DNA of 60,000 nucleotides from the NCBI GenBank assembly GCA_030704615.1, contig CM060732.1:38919053-38979052 (forward strand). Direction: 5' to 3'. Shown piece by piece: positions 1 through 13,100 of this stretch. A program made the translations under genes and the position numbers. The stretch is from Takakia lepidozioides (Eukaryota > Streptophyta > Takakiopsida > Takakiales > Takakiaceae). The notes under the pieces are model-generated. The model did no database searches. It saw only the letters and a list, made by a program, of their open reading frames with translations, and had not been told where the DNA came from. The first letter of the stretch is position 1; each line of letters begins with the position of its first letter.

Positions 1-900
1 TGGTAGCTTTTGTTATTTCTTAATTTTTCTTTTTACATCATATTCTAGACAAGTTCTTTGTCATAAAAGCTTCAGGAGTGGGCCCCATCAGAGGAGATCC
101 GCTGAAATTAAGAGGAAGTAAAATTTCAGAGCGACCTCATTCGGGTCGCTTGATATCCGACCAAATGGAAGTTCCAAGAAAGTCTTCCTATATTACCATT
201 GGAAGTCAAATTTTCACCACACTCTAATAAAACTCATTCATTCCGAGTAACAAAGCCATAATGCACATAGAAGTCAAATATTTCTTGTCTCAAGGCAAGT
301 GTACAATACATACATATCTTCTAAAGCCTACAATCTACCTAGAAATGTCTTGGCATCTCCATCTCCTCTGTGACCCCTTGGCCATTGCGGATCACATACT
401 CCATCTTCCTATGCACGATGCTATGGGGTTGCCACATCTTCACCTGCGACCCTTACCCGTTGCTATTTATGACTTAGTACTTTTAGAGATTATCACAAAT
501 TGAGCTTGGAACGGCACGCCGTCGCCATAAACATCTCTCCAAAATTTGTATAACTTTAGGGACGGATAGACGTCGCAAAGATAGATAGCATCAATATATT
601 TTGTGGAAATTAAAAAATTGGAGTGTCATTTTGAGACGGACACCCATCGCAAGATGACCACTGCAAAATCAAAAGTGAACCTGCGATGACGTGCGACTTG
701 GAGCCGTCGTAAAGGGGGTTTGTGATGTTGGGGTCAAAGTTGCTACGGATGGCCATCACAGGTTACCCCCCTTGGTTCCGTTTCAGAATTTGGCCCGTGG
801 GGGGCACCAAACATCGCAAACCCCCCAAACCCTATAATGGAGGCGATTTTTTTTTACATGACTGCTTTGATTCAACGTCGATTATTTGAGTATGTATTAG
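1..900. other. non-coding stretch with CGTCGCAAA-like motifs
   Basis: I see no convincing gene here. From about 540 to 840 there are repeated short motifs of the form GACGG...CGTCGCAAA (551-575, 633-655, and looser copies near 690-715 and 805-820). This pattern recalls the subterminal repeats of plant DNA transposons, but I find no terminal inverted repeat or transposase. A small hairpin (AGCGACC/GGTCGCT) lies at 130-150. Confidence 0.3.
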
Positions 901-1699
901 GTTGGTATCCTGTGAGCACAGCGCGTGCATGCTCACGTGAGCACAACCCACGGTCATGAGAAATTATGTTTTTAAACCTCGGTCATAGGAGTTGTATTTT
1001 TTCAAACGGAAATAAAACCATAAGCGGGAATAGAGGACCGGTGCATTTGTACAATACATTTGAGCCAATTCAACGAGGCGAAACCTTCAGTAGTGTAGCC
1101 AAAAATCCTAAACTTGTAGTGGCAGCAGTGAATTTCGCATTGAGAAATACTTGGTGGTATGGGCACAAACTAAGCAGCGGTGAATTTCACACTGAGAAAT
1201 ACTTGGTGATATGTGCACAAACTAGGCAGCGGTGAATTTCGCACTGAGAAATACTTCGTGATATGGGCACAAACTAAGCAAGCGGTGGGTTTTGCATTGA
1301 GAAATCCCATCACCAAAAAATCCTATATCCAAAAGGAATGGGGGGGCCTTGAAAAGTGATCTATTCATCCTTTTAGCCACAATGTGATTGCTTCTCACGC
1401 GGAATTTCGCAGTGCAAAATTATCCATGTGAGAACATTTTTTTTTTTTTTTTTTCCCTAAGCAAGGGAAAGGACCTTAAAGTTGAGGTGAAGCCTCACCG
1501 CCCACTCTCCCGTCTCTTATGGAGAAAAAGCCACGCCTATAGGATAACATGTTCATCAGGTATAGGGGCTACTTGTTCTTTATGTGTTAATTTCGCATAA
1601 TTGTTAATTTCATCAATTTCATTTCGCTGTGGAAATTTCTCGGGAATTTGGGGAATATGCCCTTGTGCTCAAGTGAGCATGCTCATTCCCTATCCAACA
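901..1699. mobile_element. putative non-autonomous TIR element
   Basis: The left end (901-945) and the reverse complement of the right end (1664-1699) share GTTGG-TA at the edge and GCATGCTCAC-TGAGCACAA further in, separated by a gap, so the ends form imperfect inverted repeats about 790 bp apart. The left copy contains the perfect 14-bp palindrome TGCTCACGTGAGCA (930-943). The interior holds a 52-bp tandem repeat and no credible ORF. I see no clear target-site duplication, so the assignment is tentative. Confidence 0.4.
1120..1312. repeat. 52-bp tandem repeat, about 3.5 copies
   Basis: The phrase GCGGTGAATTTCGCACTGAG followed by AAATACTTGGTGATATG and GGCACAAACTAAGCA recurs with GAATTT at 1130, 1182 and 1234 and a degenerate GGGTTT copy near 1287, giving a 52-53-bp period. 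It lies inside the putative TIR element. Confidence 0.85.
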
Positions 1700-3137
1700 A
1701 ACCACGTTTGAATGTTTTTGCATGTCTTCGTTGAGATAAACAGAATACAAGTAGGGGTACTTATATCTTGAAAGCCTTAACTGCTCTACCTACCTAAACT
1801 AATGAGGATCAGATAAGAGCAGCTTTACAAGGTAGAGAGATGCGGAGAGCCTTCTGTCGATTACCAGCCATTTGCATAAAACCATGAATACAGGAGATAG
1901 GTTTGATTACGCTAAGCTGACATCTGGCACTTTTGGGCATGTGAAGGTGCTAGGTGATGCAAACCAATTCAAATGTGGCCCCTCTAGCTGAAAATTTCAT
2001 AACTAACTCAAATAAATCCAAGATTGAGTTGAGTTTTGACTCTGAATGCACATGACAATTTTCAATAATGTTAATTTCTTATATGTGGTACCCTAACCCC
2101 TTATTTCTACGGAAATAGGCCTCCCCACCCTAGGTAGATTTGTCATGAACTGCTCTGCAAACCAACCACTAAAAAAACAAAAATGTGGCTAGGTGATGCC
2201 GTTTTGGAATATTGATTCAAACCGCCCATGGAGTTAATAAAATTTTCATTTGCCCAGTTGGAGCACTTTTATTTGTATTTTCTTTCTTTCAGATTACGTT
2301 AATCATTTCACAACCTATTCATAACTACAACTTGGCAAGGGCTTGAAGCTTGAAATTGCATGTATTCCATGCATTTGTTATCTTCACCTATCCTGGGTCG
2401 GTGGCATGTGTGGAATAATCTATACAATATAGGGATATTTATTTTGTAATTGTTGGGACTGGAGTTTAGATCGGAATTAGGTTCGACATCATGTACTTCT
2501 ATAACAAAGTAATTCCCATAATTCACAGCAACCTTGATAATTCCGGGAATTCACATAAGTATTACATTGTGTTACTAAGCGACACATACTAGATTTCCTC
2601 CGACTTTGGTTCCAAAGCATTGCCTTCCTGGATCAGCCTCTATGGCACCCACAACTGAGGAAATTTTTTCCTCTATGTCATTGGGCCTTTGTCCCTCTGT
2701 TATAGAATTCAGGGCTTTCATCCAAAAAAAGAAAAGAAAAAAGATTTGCAAACCTAGATCTGAACTCTATTGCCCAAGGTTGAGGGGGTTTGTGGGTGGA
2801 AGAATGGGGAGGGCTTTTTCATTCCCCTTGTTGTGTCCTAAAAGTTATAAGCTTGCATCCTCTTCACCCACCACCTTCTAATTTACTCAAAATCTTATGA
2901 ATCAGCTTCATTGTGGCCCCAAGAAGCTGGAGCAGGGGAAACACGAAAATTTCTGAATGGCAAGACCCCATGTGTAATCCTAGACTGCAATTCAATTGCA
3001 CTGAAGATCGAAGTTCTGTGTTTCAGTTATGGATCTCTATGCTGTACTCTTTGTACATGCAACAAAAGTCTCGGTGCTTGTACACGCTCTTAGAGCTCTT
3101 TTCTGTCACTTTGTAAGAGCAACCCACTCCCTCTCTA

Positions 3138-3469
3138 GAATCCCGGAAGCTGTGCATATGGGTGTGCCTCTTCTTCTTCTTCTCCACCACCTTGTCTTTC
3201 CCCTTGCCCTCATCAATAAGCTCTCTCTCTTTTCTCTCGTTTTCTTCCATCGTTCTGCGTTTGAGCATGACATGTGTTGCCTCATGGATGGTGAGCTTCG
3301 TCTCCACAGCAGGGACCGGTTTGGGTACTCCCGTCGCAAGTTTTCTCATGGATCCTCCGAGTTTCGTGAGCATCGTCTGCACAAGTGCTCCAACTTGGGA
3401 TCGACGTCTCTTGAAGGAATTAGATGCGCCCCATGCAAGTCGCAATCGACGATGGTCGTTGACAGTCAT
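3138..3469 (-). CDS. hypothetical charged protein, possible first exon
   Basis: I do not recognise this product. The minus-strand frame from the ATG at 3469 is open for 148 codons. The first 110 residues look like coding sequence: an Arg/Lys-rich start, a segment with HEATHVMLKRR, then a Glu/Lys-rich stretch and a KKKKR cluster that could be a nuclear signal. A splice donor near the Lys-rich end is plausible, so the downstream part of the frame may be intron. The plus strand is also open here, which weakens the case. No neighbouring exon was identified. Confidence 0.3.
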
Positions 3470-3499
3470 CTTCTCTGACCACCGGCAGATGTGTAAAGT

Positions 3500-5650
3500 T
3501 TGTGATTTGTGAGAAAGGGCACAGCGAGAGAGGGGAAGTTAATGGCAAGATGGGCACCCACACACTAGGCCACCTGGAAGGAAAAGCCTCAAGAAACACT
3601 CCGTTGCCTCTTAGGCGCTTCTTTTATGCCCACTGCGCTGAGCCTGTCCTAGCTCCTATCTCTTGGTCGAGCTCTTGGTCTGTATCCTTGAGCTGATACC
3701 GTTTGTATAAAACTGGGATCGCGGCCCAGAGCTTTTTTGAAACAAAACAGCAAACAGATGCACTCTCACCTTTAACGTTGGTTAAGGTTGATTAGAGATT
3801 CGACAGATAAACAGATTTCCAAGCACCTTGAGTCCTATCTTCCCCTTGCAGCAGTATCGGTAGTAGAGAGTACAACAATTCAGTTTAGTCTCATGAAAGC
3901 TGGATACTTGTAGGTACTACTGATCCCTTCCTGCTTCTGGATCTGGGCCTTCGTTCTTTTACTTCAAAAAAGTGTTTCCTAATACAGAAAGTAAAAGCTT
4001 TTTCAAGATCATTCGATAATAGAAAAGTCGATCAAATTTGTCACATCACCAGAATCATGAAAAGAATAATTGTGGGGATGAGGCATTTCGGAGTCTCTGC
4101 TACAATTGAGTGGTAGAGTTTAATGTAAGTAAGTACACTTGAGTTCATCTAGGACAGTTTCGAATCTTCTCCACCGAAACTTTTCTTTTCTAGAGAGTAT
4201 GTACGGAGCAGGAGTTCCAATTCATAGTTATGTGACGCGCTTACCGTCATTCAATTTCGACTTGCTAAGGGATGACGACCCAGGGAAGAGTTCGAGGACT
4301 GGTCAAGTAGATTGAGACCCAGGAAGCTCCAGGAAGCTGATCAGGGTGGCAATAACCTCGCTCACGATGGGCCGGGTAGTACTGATAGCTCCGCTCTAGA
4401 CAAGAGGGTAGACGTTGGAGCTGATTCAACCAAATTCAGACCTGACAGTCATGGGAACCAGCAAGAGAAGCAGTCCGAGAAGGAAAATGACCAGTCACAA
4501 GCACCTGAGTCCTGAGCTAAACAATCCCCAGCTACAGTTACAGTATAGGAATCAATAATGAGCAATGGCTGGGAAAATTCATTTCAATACATAGAACGGT
4601 GATAGGGCGGACCGCGGCAGTGCAGATTGGCCTTCATCACTGGAGAACTATCCTGATGATCCGATTACACAATGCTGACACATTCCATCCAAAGGTTTGA
4701 AGTTTGAACTTGAGAGAAGGGCAGGTCGCAATCAACTCCCTTCGTTCAGTATGATCAGCAGAACTTCAAGTACAGGCAACCCCTGCCTGATCAGATCCTG
4801 TACAGAATACTTGAGAGATTTACTGAATTTCTTTGACCTCATCTTTGGAAGCCAGCGATGTGTGCCCGGGACCCACATACGCCAAAATGGCTGAAGTGTT
4901 TGAACTACCGGATGCCCCTCCCACTCATGTAAACAGCCCTTCATACTTCATACCCCAATCTGAGGGGGTTTCCATTGATGGTCCAAAATTTAGGACCCTT
5001 GAGCTTTCCAAACAACACACCATTTTTCCCCAACCCTAAATAGGTGGGAAATGGAGCTAACTCATAACTGCTGGCCAGTAAGTTGTTCCTTTCTTTGAGG
5101 GTGGAGTGGGGCATCTTGTAGGCAGCTTGCAAAGAGGACTGAAAGAACATAAGAGAATCGTAGAAAAGGATCTGATTGCCGCCCAATTGGTCTGTTCGAA
5201 TTTGACCCAGCTGCGAAAATGCAGTTGAAAATGCAACCTGCCTTCTTTGTCTGCAAGTAGGGGATGGTCCAATAGTTGGGCGGGCTGCATATGCAGATAA
5301 TGAATTTAGGTGTCTCTAGAGCAATGGGTGATGGAGATATCCTGATGCGGCTTCTGCCTGGGTTGTGTGCTACTTTGCCTGGCTCTAATCTGTCTACGGA
5401 TGATTCGTGCTAAGCGAATTGAACAATGAAGGTGCTTTTTGCTGGACACTGGGAAGGCTCAACAAAGATGCTCTCACAATCCATAGCCATGATTCCAGAA
5501 ATGAGTTCCTCATACTCCACAAAATCTCAGTGATAAGCCGAAAACACCACATGTACCCTCTCCAAAAATCACCTGTGACTGAAACCTCCTCAGGCACTGC
5601 TAGGATAATGTTCAAAACTGGCCAGAAAACTTCCTCCACAAGATTTTGGC
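3500..5650. other. unassigned intergenic stretch
   Basis: Only short open frames are present on either strand, with no recognised domain, RNA gene or repeat. It lies downstream of DAPB, so its right edge may include that gene's 3' untranslated region. Confidence 0.4.
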
Positions 5651-5653
5651 ACA

Positions 5654-8600
5654 TCAGCGCATGTTGCCCTCACGTAGGACATCAATCATGTTGTACAACT
5701 TCTTGGTGCTTCCTTCCCGGATCTGCAAGATAACGTGACGTAAGACCCACATAGCATCTGCAGAAGCTATGTGAAATATAGAGGACTTGGCAGAGACTTA
5801 TGGACTTACCTTTTTGGCAAGGAAGAGGACTGCATCCACAGTGCCTTGAGTGTATATAGTTCTCCCACACACATTGTGCTGAAACTGAAACACCACACTG
5901 CACGAGGTCCAGAGTAGAGCACTTTATCAATATTGTAAGACATACATTTCTATATAAGCATAACTAAATTGCATGTTGACCTGCCACTCCTGAGATTCTC
6001 AAGGACCTGGACCTGGATCCGCAAGTCTTGACCCTGCTGGATAAATCTGACTTAGAGGCTGTATTGTCCAAAGCCATGTCTGTTGCCATGAGATTGTCTG
6101 ATGAAAATGAAGTTAGGCAGAAAACTTCCCTGAACTTGTTTCCAGTCAGTGACATGGGGGAGGACATCTTGGATGACCTTAAGGGTCTACCCACTTTCGG
6201 CACTAGACTGAAATTTAAACTCGGGGCAGGAAGCCTACCTTTGAACAGCAAACAGAAGCAGAGAGGAAAGGGAGAGTGCAATTGCCCGTTGTGTGGGCAA
6301 TCTGAAGACAGTATTCATTTTCTGATACACTGTCCGGGGTTCTCTCACCAAAGAGACGCTCTCTTCAAATCTATCAAGGGAATTGTGCCTGTACCCCTGT
6401 TTACCAACTTTGAAAGTCTCGAGGCTGAGCCAAAAGCCCAGGCCCTCCTGAGGCCTAGTTTTTGGGCAAATCACACACAGCAGATTGATGCTTGTGTGAA
6501 GGGATTTCTAGAGGATATCTGGAAAATCCGGATTAATTCTATATATGAAGGCAAGTCTTACTACCAACGTCAGCCCCTGACAGAGGTAGGTTCTGTCCCT
6601 TTTGTTCCCGCTCAAACTGGGCGCGGGGTCAATGGCCACAAGGCTACAGCAAACAACGTCTTATGAGTACAATCTCACACACCCACATGCACACAAGCAA
6701 AAACACCAATATGACGAGGAAGAAGCATTGGTCACGTGTTCAGTTACAATCATGGGCTGCAAACAGCATGAGATAGATTGTCAGGAACTTGCTTTGCTTT
6801 CAACTATGTGAGAATGAGGAAATGGCACAGCAAACTGAAACGACCAATGCATTTGTCTGCGAGAGGAGAAACCTCACTCACTTGCCATCTTGGGAGACAA
6901 CCCGGTAGGTGTGGAAGGCATGCCCATTCAAGTGTTCTGGGGGCACTCCCATTCTGCTTACTTGCTCATCAGGATCCCTCACCATCTCAATCTGCCAACA
7001 TCAATTGAAAGAACCATTGGCCCAACAGATACAGGAAATACGTTAATATACGTTAATATACTCTGTTGCTTTGCATGCTGAACCAAAGGTCCCAAGGCAA
7101 TCAAATCACGTCCAGAGTACACTATCCAGAAAAATTAGCAGCTATTAAGATTAAGCACACACAGGGAGGTCAAATACCAATCAACTCATAGGCCAGTAAG
7201 AACAATGAATGGCCACTGAACATCACCTAGTGCACGAAGTATAGCAGTAAATTTCAGACATGCGGCAGGCTTTTAACCCGAACAAACCACAGAACAGACC
7301 AAAAGAGCAGGATGGGAAAGGGAGAGCAAAAATAACCTGGTCAAGATTGTATTGAAGTCCTAATTTCTGAAAGCTGGAAACCACAGCTTTTGCGGTCCCT
7401 GATGTGTCCTGTTTGGTGGACTGGTGCGATTCTGTCACCTGCCAGAAGTCCATCTGACTGAGCATCTCTAGTTCCTGGCAATCATTACTAGAAAGGGTAT
7501 GCTGTTGTTTAAGTTTGTCCCTTCCTTACTGTAGAATTGACCTAAGCAAAAATCTAGTAATCATTACTCCCTTCCCCCAACAGGGCAGCTCTTTCTCAAA
7601 CAAACTGAAATAGACCTGGCCATACAGATAATCATCAGTACAATTCTCGCCACATGGATGATCTTTCTGCTAGCCAGAGGGCATACATTCTGCCCTCTCT
7701 TCACACTGCCCAGTAGCCAGAGTTGCTGACGCTTAGTCCAGATAAACAAATACAGTAGCTATTCAAGAATTGGCAGCACATGTTCAGATATGACATGAAA
7801 ACCGGTCCTTAAATCAACAATTAATCCTGTGTAATGCTTAAGAACTATGGCAATTTCAGACTAGTTTGTGTATTCTTGCAGATGTAAAACTTGATCACCA
7901 GCTCCAGAGAGAGTTGGTGCATCATAGCCAGTAACCACAATGTGTACATCTCTTAAACTGAAGAGCAGCCCATAACAGCTCCCAAGGGGGAGCACCAGAG
8001 TAGGGGAGGTGTTGAAAACCTGAAGAGAGTAGCCTGCAAAAGCACCTGGAAATTGCTCTGCCAATGACTCTAGATTTGCTTGGAATGCAACCACCTGTAA
8101 GCCCCACATGAGAGGATAGTTGTATGATTTGCCTCAGAACATACCAGCAGCAAACAAGCGAAGGTACAGTTCTTGCTAGTCTTTTTGCTCAATGACTCCT
8201 CAGCATCCCAAGAGGCGAACTACCATCCTGCCTGCAGAGGATAGTAGAGCTTAATTCCAACTAATTATCAAGCATGACAACCATCCCATACTAAACCGTA
8301 ATGGTTAATACTACCCATGGATACCAAGATCGAGTATCAATTCACCCTAGCACAATGATTAGAACACACCTGCTTTCCCATTTGAGGAGCAATGACTGCA
8401 TATACTCCAGATCTCTGAACCACATTCATCAGCTTGCTTCGGTCTCCTCCAGTAGTGCCCATCACAAAAGGCACCCCTCGAGCACAGTAAAACTCCGCAT
8501 TCTCTGAAAGGGACACCAGACTTTATATCTAGCATGTTGGCTGTGGGCACTCCAGACACCAGAGCTGGCGGAAGCCATAGCCATCACACCCAAGCATTCT

Positions 8601-9530
8601 ACACATACAAGCTGGAAAGAAACCTCTCAATACAGCACCAACTCCATAACATGGAGGCAATCAGAGTCATGACGAGTGAACAACCAAATTTTCATCAAGC
8701 TTGAAAAGCATCTAGTCTCAACTTCGATTTGTGAGTGGTGTGTTAGTTGTTCTAGGGTTTAAGCTCAAAACCCTAGATCAGCAATTTTCCCACATGTGTA
8801 GCTCAAACTGGGGCTAAACTAAATTGGTTCCTGCCAAAAAAGGATTTGATTGAGCCTGAGAATTGTAGAGGAAACAGCCACAACAACATGCAGCCAGCAC
8901 CCCTCACTCCCACCCATCTCCTTCCACCCTCACTGACAGCATGAAGGGCTCATAGCACTGGTTGCCATCATGGGATATCTGAGAATACAAAACTGGCTAT
9001 CTGAAAAAGCTCCCATCAACATGTCACAGGAGCTGTACCCCAACGTTTGTAGGTCATTTAACCAAATTCACTTGAGCAGGGTAACATTAATGTTTGGCAT
9101 ACACTGACCTTAACACCTGTAAAGACATTGCTATAAAAGATTAACAGGTGGCTCTAACTGTACAAGTCACATCTCTCCGCAAATTCACAGCTAGCACAGT
9201 AAAGAGCATTCGATTTCACTCACCATTGACAGCATCAGGCAGGGTGTAGTCAACGATGATGACATCAGGGTACAGTTGCAGCACACGATCCATCACACTT
9301 TCTCTTTGAGTGGCCTCCTGAACATCAATCTCGATCCCCCTTACTGATACTGTGACCCTTCTCCTGCCATCCCCGGTGAGAGAGAAGGGGACCAATTGCA
9401 GGCCTGCATCGACAGCTGCCTCTGCCACTGCCTGCCCCATTTTCCCTCTGCAATCATTCACCTGTAACATTTTACGCCCACCCTGCATCCATCAGTTTTG
9501 TGAATGCATGTAGTACAAGAGTCATATGTG

Positions 9531-9575
<45 letters not shown>

Positions 9576-10120
9576 GCGCTGTATCTCCAAATATAAATTT
9601 CTTCCTTCCAGCTCTTAAATGCAATTTAACTCTGGAGATGGTGGAAGGGAGAGAATGTACTGCAAAGCTTTGCTTACATAGCTCCATCACAGCCTAGGCG
9701 TCCCCTTTAAACGCGATTTACTGTAGGTGTCCAAAAAACAATGTCACATTGTTTGGTCACTAGGGATATTGAGAGTATACCACCGCAAATCAGGCAACGA
9801 ACCAGGCCCACTGTATCTGTGCAGACAAAATCCAAAAGGGGAAAAGGTCGACGATGCACCATGATTGGAATGACTGGCTTGCATGCACCATCATTCTCGG
9901 CTGATGCCCGCATCCTCTGTATTCCTGTACCTTTCTTCTTTCCTCCACCTGCAGGCCGGAACCAGGGCCTCCCCTTCGTCTTCAAAAGCAACTGTGATAA
10001 GACCGAGCTGCATTCGCAACCATGCCAGTAACCGACCTGATGGATATTACTTTCAGGAAAGACTCCGTGGTTAATCTTCAGGGATGGGGAACCCATGAGG
10101 CTGTACCCGTGTAGTGCCAT
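5654..10120 (-). CDS. DAPB: 4-hydroxy-tetrahydrodipicolinate reductase, plastid form
   Basis: This enzyme reduces 4-hydroxy-tetrahydrodipicolinate with NAD(P)H in the diaminopimelate route to lysine; in plants it works in the plastid. Eight exons join in phase into about 358 codons: 9860-10120, 9224-9461, 8370-8503, 8020-8094, 7337-7438, 6882-6991, 5810-5897, 5654-5722, all with GT-AG borders. Exon 1 (87 residues, starting MALHGYS) is rich in Ser, Lys and Arg and fits a transit peptide. The nucleotide-binding loop reads VNDCRGKMG, then VDYTLPDAVN, GVPFVMGTTGGDR, IAPQMGKQVVAF, ESHQSTKQDTSGTAKA and HNVCGRTIYTQGTVDAVLF; the protein ends VLREGNMR. Length matches the plant family. The first Gly of the GxxGxxG loop is replaced by Asp, which is odd. 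An upstream in-frame ATG at 10216 is the alternative start; 10120 gives the better transit peptide. Confidence 0.93.
5989..6675 (+). mobile_element. 5'-truncated LINE-A copy in DAPB intron 6
   Basis: The plus strand carries the last roughly 220 codons of LINE-A ORF2, nearly uninterrupted: the DLEAVLSKAMSVAMRLSDEN segment, a zinc-knuckle CNCPLCGQSEDSIHFLIHC, and the end VNGHKATANNVL. The stop codon lies in CTTATGAG and the element ends about seven bases later at GTACA(AT). It has no poly(A). It sits inside intron 6 of DAPB (5898-6881) in antisense orientation and leaves both splice sites intact. Its frame is open, so it looks young. Confidence 0.9.
9534..9571. repeat. (CT)n microsatellite in DAPB intron 1
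   Basis: A run of CT dinucleotides of about 19 units, inside the intron between DAPB exons 1 and 2 (9462-9859). Confidence 0.95.
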
Positions 10121-13100
10121 AACCTCCACTCGCAAAAGAAAAAAGATCCAAAATACGGGGAGAACCTCGAGGATACAGTGCTTATCACTAAAGCGTGTCA
10201 AAGGCTCGTTCCACACGATGGATTGAAGTACACTTCGTGGGAGCAGGCGAAACTTGTTTGCAGCTCATTTACCCATACAGCAGCACAAAACGATCTGCGT
10301 ATCTGCACTCTGCACGCATTGCAAACTCCTCCTTTGCATCGTTTCTCTCATCTGAGTCCCGACCCGACCATCAGGAATGACAGAAGTTATTCCCAAAATG
10401 CGTTTACAGACTCTGCTGGAGTCAACGGAATGCACTTTTCCTAGGGCAGTGAGCAGGGACAGTAAAGGCTACGGATTGGGAGGATCTATCCGAATCTGGT
10501 CAATCCTTTGGGTGTCAGAGTGAATTAGAACCTTGTGGTGGACTGAGACGATGTGTGGATGACAAGGGAAATTTGTTCATATCCGAGACGGATTTGCTGC
10601 ATCATAAGCTAATCTTGGAAAGAACGAGCCATTCAAGCACATTGGTACTACTGGACCCAAGTCTGCGAAAGAGAAAGGGGATACGTGCTGTTATAAATGA
10701 GGGGTTTGCACTCTGCACTTGCCATACTTGCAACTCAGATCCAAGTAGTCGGAGCATTTTTCTGTTGCAGAAGCTACCTACAGCGAGCCTGGCACCTATC
10801 TGTCACGCGGGCTATGTGGTATGTCCTTGAAGCCTTTTTTGCCTGTGCTCCTACCAACATGACCTTAAGGGCCACCGAGAGAATGCTACCCATGGGAAAC
10901 TTTTGACGTAGGCAGATACAGCTCGTTCCTCAACTGTCTGTTGGCATACTGATCTAAGTGGGTCGCAGATCAAGCCTCATGTCTATCATTGTGTACTTTC
11001 TTGCTCCTTGGTTTGCAATACAGGCTATAATCTGCCTGTTTTTCAGTTGAACAGAATCCTCAAAACCAGCAAGCCGCATTGATTTCTCTGATGTAACGTT
11101 CTACTACTTGAAATGTGGAAAATGTGGAAAACAGTAGTATGTCCTACTGCTTTTTAACTCTTTGCTTTCAGACTGTTGTTCTCTTTTGTCCTGCACATAA
11201 ACATAATACCCCTTCAACAGCCACAGTACCTGCATAAAATAGAACACATCTCGTTTAACCTCTCAACCCATCTCAAGTTATGTTTTCGGTGTCCATATCT
11301 CTTTCTCCAATTCAGCCTCGTCTTTCTGAGTGTTTCCTCTTTACCTTTTTCCCATCCAGACTAGAGTCGATAGCAAGCACCCTCCTTAGTACCTATCAAC
11401 CCTTCCTCTCTTTACAAAAGAGAAACCCAACCGAACAAAGAGAAGCACACTAAGACAAGTGAAAGAACAGGTGCTACGTTTACCTCAGGTTCTGGCAACA
11501 TGTGAGGTTTCCTGCTTTACAATTCACTAAGTGGAACCTTCTTCTCAGAAAACCAAGAAGCCACTCCGGGTCCGCCCTGCAATAAATTGTGCAAGGAGTC
11601 AGAATGCGCACAAATGTCTTTCTTGTGCAAGGGATGCAAGAGAAAAGAACTCACTAACCATTCTGCCCGAGCTGGCTATGGCATAGTGCCGGCAAGGTAT
11701 GTAAGACCCATCCTGACTTGCGTGCAAAACCAACTAGAGAATCACGAGTTAGAGAAAAAGGGACCTGTCAGGGACGACCGCTGGGTCAGCGCCAGCCTTC
11801 GGGATAATGGCACTCAGAGGTGCGTTCTCTCGCAGGCTCCTTGCTCACCACAGGTTCGCTGGCGCTGTTTACTCCATGTGTAGACGCAGACCCCACCAAA
11901 GACTGAATTATGCCAAAAGAAAATGAAGGTGTTGTTATCTGGTGACTTATGCCATCGTCTTTTGGAACCCTCACGAGAAGCCAGTGGACAAGCGATTGCT
12001 CACAGAGCAAAACATCTCTGGAGCTTGCTCTAGGTGATTTTGAAGAGGTCGCCACGCTCACCTCCCAATGAAGGATCGTCGATAGAAAGAGATGGTTCAT
12101 AGCATCTTTACTGGCCATAGATTTTTGCACCATTCACTGCTTGAGATACTTGCCATCCTGTCATCTGGAACCACTTAACAGGATTTCACTCAACACAGAG
12201 ACAGAGCCAGAAGAACGAGAGACACATTATATCAAGGGGCCCTGGGGGTCCATGGGAGAGAGGAGAGATAGCCTGGGGCCTGAAAACCCTGCAACATGAA
12301 TCTCTCAATCGCATGCGTTCTCCAACGACTAGATTTTGCTGCAAAACGAATTCTGTAGAGTGTCTTCCAGTGAGTGACGGATTGACCGGGGCTTTTCCCT
12401 TCCGTCTCGGCTAGATTCCAAGTTGTCTAATTGGCCTGAGTCCAAACGAACACAGAACATCGAGCTTTCTCAACAGTAGAACCGCCCACCTTTGTCAGTC
12501 ATCATCATCATCGACTTCATCTTGCATTTCCCACCACACCCATATCATATCAATACAGTAGGAGGTGGTCCGCAGTAGCAAATCACCAAGCCCATAAACC
12601 CATAGCCGTTTGCGGTTTCAGCAGTCAACACGTCCCGAGCAATAATAATCTGAGTATTAGGTTGAGCCGGCATTGGCCGCCTGGCCGTCCTTCATTAATG
12701 CACACGCTATCATTGTAGGTATCGGCAATGTCTTCTTATGAGGTGGATCGAGAATCCAACAAGAAGTTGTGTTTGTAGATTAGATGTGAAGTTCCACATT
12801 GGTCTAGATTTTGCCGTGAGAGGCAAAAGGTTGAATTGGAAATGCTTGAGTGAATATAGAATCCTCCCTGTTTGGTTATGTAGTTGTAGATTTAAGAATC
12901 AACTCGATGAAGTATCAAATCCCCAGAGCAACGAGGTTGCTGAGAGCAACGATGAGGTCGACGTCGACACTGATGAGTGCAGCGATGAGATAGTGGACGT
13001 AGAGAAATTATGTCATATTTTCTGCCCTCTCTCTAGATGTTATCTTGCATCTGAAGGACCCGTTTTCATGTTAAATTTTTAATTGTTATGTTATGAAATT

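Noticed and set aside
1120-1312. 52-bp repeats considered as a CRISPR-like array
   Set aside because: The copies are contiguous with no unique spacers, and the window is eukaryotic.
9472-9697. ORFs rich in Arg-Glu or Ser-Leu near the (CT)n run
   Set aside because: They are translations of a dinucleotide repeat inside an intron.
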